Assembly (NCBI RefSeq): GCF_040567655.1
Contig: NZ_JBEXAC010000002.1
Location: 1,612,001 to 1,676,000, forward strand
Length of the DNA: 64,000 bases
Direction: 5' to 3'
Source of the DNA: Chitinophaga sp. H8
GTDB lineage: Bacteria > Bacteroidota > Bacteroidia > Chitinophagales > Chitinophagaceae
A program made the position numbers and the translations under genes. The notes under the pieces were generated by a model. It was given only the letters and a program-made list of their open reading frames with translations, had not been told where the DNA came from and ran no database searches. Positions 8,998 to 17,633 of the stretch are shown piece by piece (within the stretch, counting starts at the first letter, position 1; every line of letters begins with the position of its first letter).

Positions 8998-9369
8998 ATG
9001 AAAGTATTTCTCCTATCCTTTTTGCTGGCTATGCTGATGGCATGTACCAACAAAGAGGCTCCACAACCTGCCGGAGCAGGCTCTTCTGTTAATTGCAGTA
9101 CTGCCAATATCACATCAGATTACGCATTTGCGGTGATACAAACCAATTGCAGTAACCGTGGCTGTCATCCCGGAGGTAATTCCCCGGAAGTGGCCGACTT
9201 TGCTACGCTTGCCAGGCTGAAGGCATATGTGAACAGCCATAAAAGCATTTTTGAATTGCGGGTTACCAGTGCTCAGGCTGATATGCCCCAATCTCAAACA
9301 TACCCGCCACTCAGCAGGGGTATGCGCGATTCCCTGGCCTGCTGGATAGCGAAGGGTATGCCGGATTAA
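8998..9369 (+). CDS. Lipoprotein with a c-type-cytochrome-like domain (CX4CH)
   Basis: From the ATG at 8998 the product is 123 residues. It has a lipoprotein signal peptide with lipobox LMAC (C16), then a compact domain with C51SNRGC56H57 and a C-terminal helix ending in CWIAKGMPD. The layout resembles small c-type cytochromes of Bacteroidota and Planctomycetes, which close with a W-I-x-x-G helix, and an MP pair about 40 residues after the CH could supply a methionine ligand. The motif is C-x4-C-H rather than CxxCH, so heme attachment is uncertain. It is the first gene of an operon with a YceI protein and a DUF5777 barrel, suggesting an envelope redox role. An in-frame ATG at 8968 would give ten extra residues that do not fit a signal peptide. 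Confidence 0.7.
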   Translation: MKVFLLSFLLAMLMACTNKEAPQPAGAGSSVNCSTANITSDYAFAVIQTNCSNRGCHPGGNSPEVADFATLARLKAYVNSHKSIFELRVTSAQADMPQSQTYPPLSRGMRDSLACWIAKGMPD

Positions 9370-9434
9370 ACCGTGGTCTGTCGGAGGATAGTATGGTAAT
9401 GTACTCCGAATGATGAACTATTAAAGTGGTAAAC

Positions 9435-9983
9435 ATGAAATACTGTTTTGTATTTATTGCCAGTATCCTGTTGGGCATACCTGCTATTTCGCAGGATATC
9501 TATTCCTGCAAAAATGCAGGCTTCAGCTTCTTCTCATCAGCTCCGCTGGAAGACATTGAGGCTAAAACAGATAAGGGCGTTTCTGCACTCAACATTAAAA
9601 CGAAAGTCATCTATTTTAAAGTGCCTGTAAATACATTCCAGTTCAGGAAAAAACTGATGCAGGAACACTTTAATGAGAACTACCTGGAAACAGAGAGATA
9701 TCCGTATGCTGAGTTTAAAGGAAAAATAGCAGAAGAAGTAGACCTGACCCAACCTGGTACCTACGAAGTAACGGTAGATGGAACACTCTCTATGCATGGC
9801 GTGGATAAAAACTACCGGGAGAAGGGATCCATTACTGTTGAAAAAGGGAAACTGCTGGCGAATGCTAAGTTCAAAGTGCGGATAGCAGATCATCACATCA
9901 AAATCCCCAGCCTGGTAGTAAAAAATGTAGCAGAGGTAGTGGAGGTAACCGTTACGGCCAATTATGATCCTGTATTGAAATAA
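9435..9983 (+). CDS. YceI-family periplasmic protein
   Basis: The 182-residue protein starts with a signal peptide (MKYCFVFIASILLGIPAISQ) and continues as a YceI-like lipocalin fold. Visible blocks are the NTFQFRKKLMQEHFNENYLETERYP segment (read here in parts), the YPYAEFKG strand, DGTLSMHGVDK and the C-terminal VTVTANYDP. YceI proteins bind isoprenoid or similar hydrophobic ligands in the periplasm. An upstream GTG at 9426 is possible, but the ATG gives a cleaner signal peptide. The gene sits between the cytochrome-like lipoprotein and the DUF5777 barrel, 14 bp before the latter. Confidence 0.85.
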   Translation: MKYCFVFIASILLGIPAISQDIYSCKNAGFSFFSSAPLEDIEAKTDKGVSALNIKTKVIYFKVPVNTFQFRKKLMQEHFNENYLETERYPYAEFKGKIAEEVDLTQPGTYEVTVDGTLSMHGVDKNYREKGSITVEKGKLLANAKFKVRIADHHIKIPSLVVKNVAEVVEVTVTANYDPVLK

Positions 9984-9997
9984 ATATCAATTGATTC

Positions 9998-10966
9998 ATG
10001 CATATATCCATGACAAATTTTATGACCGCATTCCGCCTTTTATTATGCTGTTGCTGCATCAGTACCTATTGCCAGGCACAGGACGATCTCTCGAAAGTGG
10101 TGGCGCTTCCTGCTGCACAGCATGAGCCTGTTACCGGTACTTACAAAACCACTCGTATCATCCAGGGACATTCTACAGAACTGTTAAAGAAACACGAACT
10201 GGACTTCAGGGTTACCCACCGCTTTGGAGACGCTGGTGGGGAGTTTGGTGGCTCTAAAACATTCTTTGGTACAGACAATTCCAGCGATATCCGCATTGCT
10301 TTCGAATATGGTATTTCAGATAACCTGATGATAGGCATAAGCCGTAGTAAAGGATCAGGTGCACTGCAACAGTTATATGAGGGGTTGGTGAAATACCGGC
10401 TCTTGCATCAAACTACAGATAATCACATCCCGGTTTCCCTGGCATTGTTTGGTAATATGGTGGTGAGCGGGATGCCCTCCAGTGACATAGAGAGCGATGC
10501 CAGCCATTTTGATAGTTTTAATGAAAGGCTATCCTATGTTAGCCAGGCCATTGTATCCCGGAAATTTGGCAAGCTGGTATCGGTTACCTTATTGCCTACC
10601 TATGTACACCGTAACCGGGTGGCTTATATGGATGTAAATAATATGTTTGCCCTCGGAATGGCTGCCAGATTGAAATTGTCCAAGCGGGTGGGCCTGCTCG
10701 GGGAATATTTCTATCCTTTCCGGAGCCAGGAAAGCAAAGACTACCTGAAATCTACAGGTACCACCTACTATAATCCCCTGGGGATAGGGATAGAAATAGA
10801 AACGGGTGGTCACGTATTTCAGATTACCTTTACGAACTCAACGGCGATACTGGAAAACCAGTTTATTCCGGAAACAACTACTTCCTGGTTACAGGGACAG
10901 TTCCGGTGGGGTTTCAATATTTCCCGGAGATTTTCGTTATTTGGTAAGAAAGATTGGAAAAAATAA
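9998..10966 (+). CDS. DUF5777-family outer-membrane beta-barrel protein
   Basis: The 322-residue protein has an N-terminal signal peptide (cleavage probably after YCQAQ) and a region rich in alternating strands. Visible blocks are ELDFRVTHRFGD, DIRIAFEYGISDNLMIGISRS, VSLALFGN and a C-terminal SRRFSLFGK. The pattern fits the DUF5777 barrel family, commonly found beside YceI and cytochrome-like genes in Bacteroidota. The substrate is unknown. In-frame Met codons at residues 5 and 9 are alternative starts. The 3' end overlaps the next gene by 13 bp. Confidence 0.75.
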   Translation: MHISMTNFMTAFRLLLCCCCISTYCQAQDDLSKVVALPAAQHEPVTGTYKTTRIIQGHSTELLKKHELDFRVTHRFGDAGGEFGGSKTFFGTDNSSDIRIAFEYGISDNLMIGISRSKGSGALQQLYEGLVKYRLLHQTTDNHIPVSLALFGNMVVSGMPSSDIESDASHFDSFNERLSYVSQAIVSRKFGKLVSVTLLPTYVHRNRVAYMDVNNMFALGMAARLKLSKRVGLLGEYFYPFRSQESKDYLKSTGTTYYNPLGIGIEIETGGHVFQITFTNSTAILENQFIPETTTSWLQGQFRWGFNISRRFSLFGKKDWKK

Positions 10967-11280
10967 CCTGTTATATAAAAGAAAACTCCTGGTTAGCCCG
11001 CAGAGCTGCCCGTAAGTTGGGCAGCAGCCAGGTGGCTATGGTAGTGGGTAGTACTATTTATTTATATGGTACTACGCGCCGGGAGTTCCTTGCCAGCCAG
11101 GGGTGGGTGCGTCATGAGATATGCCATGTTAAACAATTCCGGCAGTATGGACTACTCGTTTTTTTATGGAAATATATCCGGGAATACAGGCGGGTGGGCT
11201 ATTACAACAACCGGTTTGAAGTTGCGGCCAGGGAGGCGGAAACAAATCCGGATATCCTGCTGGATGTTGAAATTGTTTAA
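10954..11280 (+). CDS. Small HExxH zinc-protease-like protein (DUF4157-like)
   Basis: The 108-residue protein contains H54-E55-I-C-H58 in WVRHEICHVKQFRQYG, then NRFEVAAREAE, whose glutamates could supply the third metal ligand. This layout resembles the small DUF4157-type metallopeptidase-like domains. No signal peptide is present. It overlaps the DUF5777 gene by 13 bp in another frame, so it is translationally linked to the operon. Activity is unproven and the length is minimal for a protease. Confidence 0.65.
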   Translation: MEKITCYIKENSWLARRAARKLGSSQVAMVVGSTIYLYGTTRREFLASQGWVRHEICHVKQFRQYGLLVFLWKYIREYRRVGYYNNRFEVAAREAETNPDILLDVEIV

Positions 11281-11363
11281 AAATTCGTTAAAGTGTTCCA
11301 AGGACGCATAATTTTTCCCCCAGCTGGATTTATTTTCCTTATTTTTACGTCAAAGGCTGCTCT

Positions 11364-11750
11364 ATGGTAAAGAAGGTAACAGAGGGTATAACCATCAGCG
11401 TGGAAACGTTCTACCAACCGGATTATTCTAATCCTATTGGAAGTGAGTTTATGTTTGCCTACCGCATTACTATTGAGAATAATAATACCTTTCCCATCAA
11501 ATTACTGCGCCGTCACTGGTATATCATCGATTCCAACGGCACCCGCCGTGAAGTGGAAGGCGAAGGAGTGGTAGGGGTACAACCCTTGCTGGCACCTGGC
11601 GAAAGCTACCAATACGTATCCGGTTCCAACCTCCGTACAGAAATAGGTAAAATGTACGGCCACTATCAGATTGAAAATCAGCTGGACAAGAAACTCTTCG
11701 AGGTAAAAATACCTGAGTTCCAGATGATTGTTCCTTTCAAACTCAATTAA
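11364..11750 (+). CDS. apaG: ApaG-family protein
   Basis: The 128-residue single-domain protein has a fibronectin-III-like fold with the ApaG signatures FMFAYRITIENN, RRHWYIIDSNG and GEGVVGVQPLLAPGESYQYVSG. The family is associated with Co2+/Mg2+ resistance phenotypes in enterobacteria, and its biochemical role is unsettled. It is a solitary gene, convergent with gldB, with 37 bp between the stop codons. Confidence 0.95.
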   Translation: MVKKVTEGITISVETFYQPDYSNPIGSEFMFAYRITIENNNTFPIKLLRRHWYIIDSNGTRREVEGEGVVGVQPLLAPGESYQYVSGSNLRTEIGKMYGHYQIENQLDKKLFEVKIPEFQMIVPFKLN

Positions 11751-11787
11751 TAACTTTCCTGTCCTGTTTATTAGTCACTCCTGAGAT

Positions 11788-12825
11788 TTAGCGAGGTTTA
11801 TACTTGGCTCCATTAAAGATCTTCATCTGGTCTGTTGTTTCCAGCAGTTGTTGGAGCGTTACCTCCGGATGACGGGCAATATATTGCGTAACGATCCGCC
11901 AGCCAATAAAATTGCCGATTTTTCCCGGTGAGCCGGGGGGCATACCACGTGTGGCCGGACCATCTCCCATATAATAGGTCATCTCCTGCCAGTCTGTGCT
12001 GTAAAGCAGGTTGTTTTGAATAAAATATTGCCAGACCAGCTGCTCGTTTTCCAGGCACCAGTCCAGCTGGTCCTTTGTATACCCCAATTTGATAGTGTCA
12101 GGGGTATACGGTAGCACCATGTCGAGAAAATATTGCTGTTTCCCGGCTTCTATCATTTGCGCTATCAGCTGGTTGGCTTTGGAAGAAGGCGGATAAAGCT
12201 CCTGTTGCAATACCTGCATACAATTAGTAGCAATATATTCCGGTGAAAACCGGCGAACCATATAAGCTGGGTAATCCGGAATCATCCCATAAGGAGGGAA
12301 ATCTGCGCCCATGTACATGTCCAGTCCTATGCCTAACAGGGTATCGGCTGTTACAGCGCCATAATTACCAATACCGGAAATAAAGGACACCACTTTAGGG
12401 ATATGAAATGCGGGGAGGTAGTATTTAGTATACCTGAATGCCTGGGCTAATTCCTTTTCAACATTTTCCAGGGTAGGATATTTTGCGGTGACTGCCTGTT
12501 GTAATGCTTTGAAATCATGATTGGTCAGAAACATATGAGTTTGTTCCTGTACCAGCCGGCTGCTGTCAGCATACGGCCCGAAATTCATAATATGTTCAAT
12601 GAATACAGGAAGGAAAACCGGGTATTCTCCGGCCAGTTTGTGCAGACCAGGTGCTACATTATTTGTATCAATATTGAATAGTGCGGTATCAAACCGGGCT
12701 ATTTTTACGTTTACCTGTATGTGACTGACATCCGGTACTTTTTTGTTGTTATTACAGGCCGTCATTATCAGCACTATAGCACATAACAAACATAAACAGG
12801 TGTTTTTATTGATGTAACTTTGCAT
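11788..12825 (-). CDS. gldB: Gliding-motility lipoprotein GldB
   Basis: The 345-residue lipoprotein has lipobox IMTAC (C24). The mature part contains IARFDTALFNID and the blocks FGPYADSS, GADFPPYGMIPDYPAYMVRRF and MGDGPATRGMPPGSPGKIGNFIGW, which match the GldB family. GldB is required for gliding and type IX secretion in Flavobacterium, acting at the cell envelope. Its place near nadE and a PorT-like gene fits the gld gene neighbourhoods of Bacteroidota. A likely -7 box (TATTTTTA) lies about 25 bp upstream of the ATG, in the 66-bp divergent spacer with the PorT-like gene. Confidence 0.9.
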   Translation of the reverse strand: MQSYINKNTCLCLLCAIVLIMTACNNNKKVPDVSHIQVNVKIARFDTALFNIDTNNVAPGLHKLAGEYPVFLPVFIEHIMNFGPYADSSRLVQEQTHMFLTNHDFKALQQAVTAKYPTLENVEKELAQAFRYTKYYLPAFHIPKVVSFISGIGNYGAVTADTLLGIGLDMYMGADFPPYGMIPDYPAYMVRRFSPEYIATNCMQVLQQELYPPSSKANQLIAQMIEAGKQQYFLDMVLPYTPDTIKLGYTKDQLDWCLENEQLVWQYFIQNNLLYSTDWQEMTYYMGDGPATRGMPPGSPGKIGNFIGWRIVTQYIARHPEVTLQQLLETTDQMKIFNGAKYKPR

Positions 12826-12890
12826 CGTTTATGAAAACTGAATGAAGGGTAAAAATAGATACATTGTAGTAAAAAAGGATAATATTAAAT

Positions 12891-13571
12891 ATGAAGCAGC
12901 TATTATTGTTAGGCGTCTTTTGCGGAATAGTTACAACAAGTGTGGCACAAGGTCGGTTTGATGTAAAACAATCCGTGCGGCTGGGATTTAAGATTGATCC
13001 CACAATCACCATACTGAATCCGCAGGAAGCAGGGGTAAACCGTAATAGTGCAAAGCTGGGAGTGAGTTATGGTTTGATGGTAGATTTCTTATTGGATCCG
13101 GAAGGCAGATATGCTATTGCTTCTGGCCTGCAGATAAGCACGGCTGGCAGCAAACTGAAATATGATGCCGGCAAAGGGCTGGGTAACTTCAGGCAGCAAC
13201 CGGCAGAGTACAATATGAAATTGCAGCACATAGAAATACCACTGAGTATTAAGCTGAAAACAGTGGGTGGGAGTGATATTGCTTACTGGGGACAGTTTGG
13301 TACCTACTTTGGTTTTCCCATCCGGGCCCGCGCAGATGTAGTGACGATGTCGCAAACCTTTGACCGCCAGCATATTTTGAAAGACATCAACCGCATTAAC
13401 ATTGGTATGCTGATAGGGGCAGGGATTGAATATCCGCTGGGAGAAAGCCTGACCGGATTGGTGGGGATCAGCTTCCAGAATGGGTTTATTGACGTAACCC
13501 GCAATAGCAAATGGGATGATGGGAGAGTGAATCTTAATAGCTTTGCGTTGAAGCTGGGCGTATATTTTTAG
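12891..13571 (+). CDS. PorT-family outer-membrane beta-barrel protein
   Basis: The 226-residue protein has a signal peptide (cleavage near TTSVAQ) and an eight-strand-type barrel pattern, ending in LNSFALKLGVYF with the terminal aromatic residue typical of outer-membrane proteins. Blocks such as YAIASGLQIST, IEIPLSIKLKT and GIEYPLGESLTGLVGISF fit the PorT/OMP_b-brl_2 family. PorT is a type IX secretion component in Porphyromonas. Divergence from gldB supports a secretion or gliding link, but paralogues are common, so I give no symbol. Confidence 0.8.
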   Translation: MKQLLLLGVFCGIVTTSVAQGRFDVKQSVRLGFKIDPTITILNPQEAGVNRNSAKLGVSYGLMVDFLLDPEGRYAIASGLQISTAGSKLKYDAGKGLGNFRQQPAEYNMKLQHIEIPLSIKLKTVGGSDIAYWGQFGTYFGFPIRARADVVTMSQTFDRQHILKDINRINIGMLIGAGIEYPLGESLTGLVGISFQNGFIDVTRNSKWDDGRVNLNSFALKLGVYF

Positions 13572-13716
13572 CTGTTAGCTATTGGCTCTTAGCCTTTAGC
13601 CAGTGAACGTAATGGTACTTTCAGGTGTTGATTTTAACAAAACACCATTAAAAGCTGAATATAATATTTTTAACAAAACATAATTGCTAACGGCTAAAAG
13701 CTAACAGCTAATAGCT
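13569..13716. repeat. Heptamer palindromic repeat, copy 1 (PorT-like gene / nadE)
   Basis: Two facing arms flank a loop of about 82 bp. The left arm (13569-13602) is a run of heptamers of type AGCTNTT or GGCTNTT. The right arm (13685-13716) is its imperfect inverse, made of AANAGCT/AACGGCT units. The loop contains the word TTTTAACAAAACA twice. It begins inside the stop region of the upstream gene and ends 25 bp before nadE. Confidence 0.75.
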
Positions 13717-13740
13717 TCCTAAATAAGCGCTTCTTTTTAT

Positions 13741-15408
13741 ATGAAAATCGTACTGGCCCAGCAGAATTATCATATTGGTAATTTTGAGGTAAACACGGAA
13801 AAGATCATTGATGGAATTCAGCAGGCCCGCGCAGAAGGGGCTGATCTGGTCGTGTTCTCTGAATTATGCATTTGTGGTTACCCCCCACGTGACTTTTTAG
13901 AGTTTGAAGATTTTATTGCCAAATGTTATGCAGCGATTGATCGCATAAAGGCCTATACTAAAGATATCGCGGTGCTGGTAGGTGCTCCCTGCCGTAATCC
14001 GCAACGGGAAGGAAAAGACTTGTTTAATGCGGCCTGGTTTTTATACGAACAGGAAGTAAAACAGGTAGTGCATAAAACGTTGCTGCCTACGTACGATGTA
14101 TTTGATGAATACCGCTACTTTGAACCCGCTTATGAATGGCAGGTAATACCCTTCAAAGGCAAAAAGCTGGCGGTAACTATTTGTGAAGATATCTGGAACC
14201 TGGGTGATAATCCCTTGTACCGCGTTTGCCCAATGGATAAGCTGATGGAACAGCAGCCGGATGTGATGATCAACCTGTCGGCTTCTCCGTTTGATTATGA
14301 TCATGATGAAGACCGCAAAGAGATCATCCGGGCTAATGTATTGAAATACCGGATGCCCATGCTCTATTGCAATACAGTAGGTTCACAAACAGAAATCGTT
14401 TTCGATGGAGGTTCCCTGGTTTATGATGCCCAGGGGAATGTTGTAAGGGAATTGCCCTATTTCCTGGAAGCAATGGAAAGCGTAGAGCTGGATACGCTGA
14501 CAGGCAATAACACGGCTATACCGGAGGCGACCATATTCACTCCCATGACGTCGCTGGTGTTTGAACATAACATCGATCGTATTTACGACGCACTGATATT
14601 AGGCATACGGGATTATTTCAGGAAGATGGGCTTTACCAAAGCTATTCTCGGATCATCCGGAGGGATAGACAGCGCCGTGGTGCTGGCTATTGCCTGCGAT
14701 GCACTGGGCAAGGAGAATGTACGCGCTATCTTGATGCCTTCTCCTTATTCTACAGAACATTCTGTAGATGATGCAGTGGCGTTGTCCAAAAATCTGGATA
14801 ATCCATATGATATTATCCGCATCAATGATATTTACGAGAGCTTCCTGCAAACACTGGATCCGTATTTTAAAGGACTACCTTTTAATGTGGCGGAAGAAAA
14901 TACGCAGTCACGTATCCGTGGTAACCTCTTAATGGGCTTATCTAACAAGTTCGGGTATATCCTGTTGAACACTTCCAATAAGAGCGAGCTGTCAACCGGC
15001 TATGGTACCCTGTATGGTGATATGGCGGGCGGCTTGTCCGTAATCGGGGATGTATACAAAATGCAGGTATACGCATTGGCCCGTTATATCAACCGGAAAG
15101 GAGAAATTATCCCGGTCAATATCATTGACAAAGCCCCTTCTGCCGAATTAAGACCCAATCAAAAAGACAGCGATAGTTTACCGGATTATGCTGTGCTGGA
15201 TAAAGTATTATACCAGTACATTGAGCGCCGTCAGGGCCCTCAGGAGATTATTGCCCAGGGTTTTGACGAAGCGCTGGTATCCCGTACCCTGAAACTGGTA
15301 AATACCAATGAATACAAACGTAATCAGTTCTGCCCCATCATCCGGGTATCGTCCAAAGCCTTTGGCGTAGGCCGGAGAATACCTATTGTGGGGAAGTACC
15401 TTAGTTAA
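13741..15408 (+). CDS. nadE: Glutamine-dependent NAD+ synthetase
   Basis: The 555-residue two-domain enzyme starts with a nitrilase-type glutaminase carrying the E41, K112 and C148 triad (FSELCICGYPPRD, HKTLLPTYDVFDEYRYF, AVTICEDIW). It ends with a synthetase domain with the PP-loop S306GGIDS311 and TSNKSELSTGYGTLYGDMAG (in two parts). It amidates deamido-NAD+ to NAD+ using glutamine and ATP. The length is normal for the family. The gene is bounded on both sides by heptamer repeats. Confidence 0.97.
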   Translation: MKIVLAQQNYHIGNFEVNTEKIIDGIQQARAEGADLVVFSELCICGYPPRDFLEFEDFIAKCYAAIDRIKAYTKDIAVLVGAPCRNPQREGKDLFNAAWFLYEQEVKQVVHKTLLPTYDVFDEYRYFEPAYEWQVIPFKGKKLAVTICEDIWNLGDNPLYRVCPMDKLMEQQPDVMINLSASPFDYDHDEDRKEIIRANVLKYRMPMLYCNTVGSQTEIVFDGGSLVYDAQGNVVRELPYFLEAMESVELDTLTGNNTAIPEATIFTPMTSLVFEHNIDRIYDALILGIRDYFRKMGFTKAILGSSGGIDSAVVLAIACDALGKENVRAILMPSPYSTEHSVDDAVALSKNLDNPYDIIRINDIYESFLQTLDPYFKGLPFNVAEENTQSRIRGNLLMGLSNKFGYILLNTSNKSELSTGYGTLYGDMAGGLSVIGDVYKMQVYALARYINRKGEIIPVNIIDKAPSAELRPNQKDSDSLPDYAVLDKVLYQYIERRQGPQEIIAQGFDEALVSRTLKLVNTNEYKRNQFCPIIRVSSKAFGVGRRIPIVGKYLS

Positions 15409-15409
15409 G

Positions 15410-15586
15410 AGCTATTAGCTTTTAGCCATTAGCCGTTAGGGATGATGGTTTGCTGTTAGTTAAGAACGGATAGTTCACCGTGCTAATCATCCGCTGCATT
15501 GAGCTAAAAACTAATAGCTAACGGCTAACAGCTTATACACTAACCACCCGCTATATGCAGCTAATAGCTAACGGCTAACAGCTTAT
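15410..15586. repeat. Heptamer palindromic repeat, copy 2 (nadE / serS), with a duplicated right arm
   Basis: The left arm is at 15410-15439 (AGCTATT, AGCTTTT, AGCCATT, AGCCGTT units). The right arm occurs twice: a 25-bp identical segment at 15511-15535 and 15561-15585, period 50 bp, built of CTAATAG/CTAACGG/CTAACAG units. The core GCTGCATTGAGC lies before the first right arm (15493-15504). It starts right after the nadE stop. Confidence 0.75.
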
Positions 15587-15591
15587 TTTTC

Positions 15592-15599
15592 TATCTTTG
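15592..15599 (+). promoter_or_regulatory. -7 promoter box TATCTTTG for serS
   Basis: A full match to TAnnTTTG lies 23 bp before the serS ATG and only 6 bp after the end of repeat copy 2, so the repeat occupies the upstream promoter region. Confidence 0.5.
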
Positions 15600-15622
15600 C
15601 TAAAATTTTATAAGTTTTCTAT

Positions 15623-16894
15623 ATGTTACAGGTTCCGTTTATTCGTCAAAACAAAGCATTGGTACTGGAACGCCTGGCCCTTAAACACTTTAAAGAACTG
15701 GAAGTGGTAGAAGAGGTGCTGGCGCTGGATGACAAGCGTAAGAAGTTAACGCTGGATTATGATGAAACTCAAGCCAGGGTAAACTCGCTTTCCAAAGAAA
15801 TTGGTAAGCTGATGGCACAAGGGCAGAAAGACGAAGCGGAATCAAAGAAATCGGAAGTGAGTGAATTGAAGCAGCAGCTACAACCTATTAATGATGAGCT
15901 GAATACTACGGAGAAATTGTTGCACAATACCCTGGTGAAGCTGCCCAACCTGCCTGCTGCGAGCGTACCTCCCGGCAAAACTCCGGAAGAGAATGTGGAA
16001 GTGCGTGGTGGTGGTACCATCCCGGCCTTACATGCTAATGCAGTGCCTCACTGGGACCTCGTAAAGCAATATGATCTGATAGATTTTGAACTGGGCAATA
16101 AGATTACAGGTAATGGGTTTCCGGTTTATAAAAACAGGGGTGCCCGCTTACAACGCGCATTGATCCAGTATTTCCTGGATTATAATACCAACAATGGCTA
16201 TGTAGAGTTTGCACCGCCTTATATGGTGAATGAAACTTCAGCTTATGGTACAGGACAGCTGCCGGATAAAGAAGGACAGATGTATCATGCTACAGTAGAC
16301 AACCTGTACCTGATACCTACTGCAGAAGTACCGGTGACCAATATCTACCGGGATGAAATATTGAAAGATAGCGACCTGCCCATAAAAATGACCGCTTATA
16401 CCCCTTGTTTCCGCAGGGAAGCTGGCTCTTACGGAAAAGACGTGCGTGGATTAAACCGGGTGCACCAGTTTGATAAAGTAGAGATCGTACAACTGGTACA
16501 TCCTGAAAAATCATACGATGTACTGGAGGAGATGGTGGCACATGTGGAAGCGCTCATACAATCCCTGCAGTTACCTTACCGCATTTTAAGACTTTGCGGT
16601 GGTGACATGGGCTTTGCATCTGCGCTGACCTATGATTTTGAGGTATACAGTACAGCACAGCAGAAATGGCTGGAAGTAAGCTCTGTGTCTAACTTTGAAA
16701 CCTACCAGACCAACCGTATGAAAATCCGTTACAAAGACGGCAATGGTAAACCGCAACTGGTACATTCCCTGAATGGCAGTTCCCTGGCATTACCGCGCAT
16801 ACTGGCTTGTTTGCTGGAGAATAACCAGGCGGAAGATGGTATACATATACCTCCGGTATTGCAATCCTATTTTGGAGCGGGTAAGATCAGTTAA
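15623..16894 (+). CDS. serS: Seryl-tRNA synthetase
   Basis: The 423-residue class II synthetase has an N-terminal coiled-coil arm (about residues 25-105, tRNA binding). The catalytic domain carries LIPTAEVPVTN, motif 2 in TPCFRREAGSYGKDVRGLNRVHQF (read in parts) and motif 3 in LNGSSLALPRILACLLENNQ. It charges tRNA-Ser and tRNA-Sec-type substrates with serine. The length is normal. It is monocistronic, ending at the hairpin at 16915-16949. Confidence 0.98.
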   Translation: MLQVPFIRQNKALVLERLALKHFKELEVVEEVLALDDKRKKLTLDYDETQARVNSLSKEIGKLMAQGQKDEAESKKSEVSELKQQLQPINDELNTTEKLLHNTLVKLPNLPAASVPPGKTPEENVEVRGGGTIPALHANAVPHWDLVKQYDLIDFELGNKITGNGFPVYKNRGARLQRALIQYFLDYNTNNGYVEFAPPYMVNETSAYGTGQLPDKEGQMYHATVDNLYLIPTAEVPVTNIYRDEILKDSDLPIKMTAYTPCFRREAGSYGKDVRGLNRVHQFDKVEIVQLVHPEKSYDVLEEMVAHVEALIQSLQLPYRILRLCGGDMGFASALTYDFEVYSTAQQKWLEVSSVSNFETYQTNRMKIRYKDGNGKPQLVHSLNGSSLALPRILACLLENNQAEDGIHIPPVLQSYFGAGKIS

Positions 16895-16914
16895 CGAACG
16901 TATGAGATAGATAC

Positions 16915-16949
16915 AAATGGCTGCACCGCTTTAAGTGGTGCAGCCATTT
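16915..16949 (+). terminator. Hairpin terminator after serS
   Basis: A 13-bp perfect stem, AAATGGCTGCACC (16915-16927) with its complement at 16937-16949, has a 9-nt loop and is followed by TATGTTTT. The T tract is weak, but the position 20 bp after the stop fits a terminator. Confidence 0.65.
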
Positions 16950-17028
16950 ATGTTTTAAACAATGTGGTAACCAGGGCAGGGTTTCACTGGTTGGTTATCG
17001 TCACTTTTTTTATACTTATTTTCGCAAT

Positions 17029-17568
17029 ATGCAACAGCTATTACGTAACGGACAGGAGCTGGTGATCCGGCCAGCCACCTTAGAAGATGCACCTGCCCTA
17101 CTGGATAACTTAAGGATCATGACCCGGGAAACCGATTTCCTGTTGTTTTCCCCGGAGGAAGCAATGGCGATAGACCTGGCGGCTGAAAGGGCTTTTATCC
17201 AGTCTTACCTGGATCACCCTAATCATTTATTGCTACTGGCATTGGTAGAGGGGAAGGTAGTAGGATCAGTGACTGTAAATCAAGGCTATTTTGCCAAGCA
17301 GGCACATAGGGGAGAATTTGGGATTGGTGTCCAGCATGCTTACTGGAACATGGGGATTGGCCGGCGTTTGATAACAGCTACGTTACGATGGGCCACCACA
17401 CATCCACAATTGGAAATCCTGCATTTTTCCGCATTTGCTAACAATGAAAAAGCGATTCAGCTATATCGCAATTTTGATTTTCAGGAACATGGCCGCATCC
17501 CTCAGGGCATCCGGCATAAGGATGGTAGCTATGTAGATCTGGTGGTAATGTCCAGGCGGGTGAAATAA
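17029..17568 (+). CDS. GNAT-family N-acetyltransferase
   Basis: This 179-residue acetyltransferase starts with LVIRPATLEDAPAL and has strand 4 (LLLALVEGKVVGSVTV). The acetyl-CoA-binding motif A region is FGIGVQHAYWNMGIGRRLITATL, and the C-terminal motif B is FSAFANNEKAIQLYRNFDFQEHG. The overall pattern is close to the RimI/ribosomal-type or SpeG-like groups, but the acceptor cannot be told from sequence. It precedes the moeB-like gene by 65 bp and may be co-transcribed. Confidence 0.9.
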   Translation: MQQLLRNGQELVIRPATLEDAPALLDNLRIMTRETDFLLFSPEEAMAIDLAAERAFIQSYLDHPNHLLLLALVEGKVVGSVTVNQGYFAKQAHRGEFGIGVQHAYWNMGIGRRLITATLRWATTHPQLEILHFSAFANNEKAIQLYRNFDFQEHGRIPQGIRHKDGSYVDLVVMSRRVK

Positions 17569-17633
17569 CAATCATTTTGATCCGCCGGCGGAGTACTTTT
17601 TATTACCTTTATTTATCTAAAGAAGAGAAGTGT

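Noticed and set aside
13634..13680. TTAACA words in the loop of repeat copy 1 taken for a Pho-type array
   Set aside because: They are not 11 bp apart and no -7 box follows at the 15-bp distance.
13569..13716. Heptamer repeats taken for a CRISPR array
   Set aside because: Units are 7 bp without spacers and the arms face each other; no cas gene is near.
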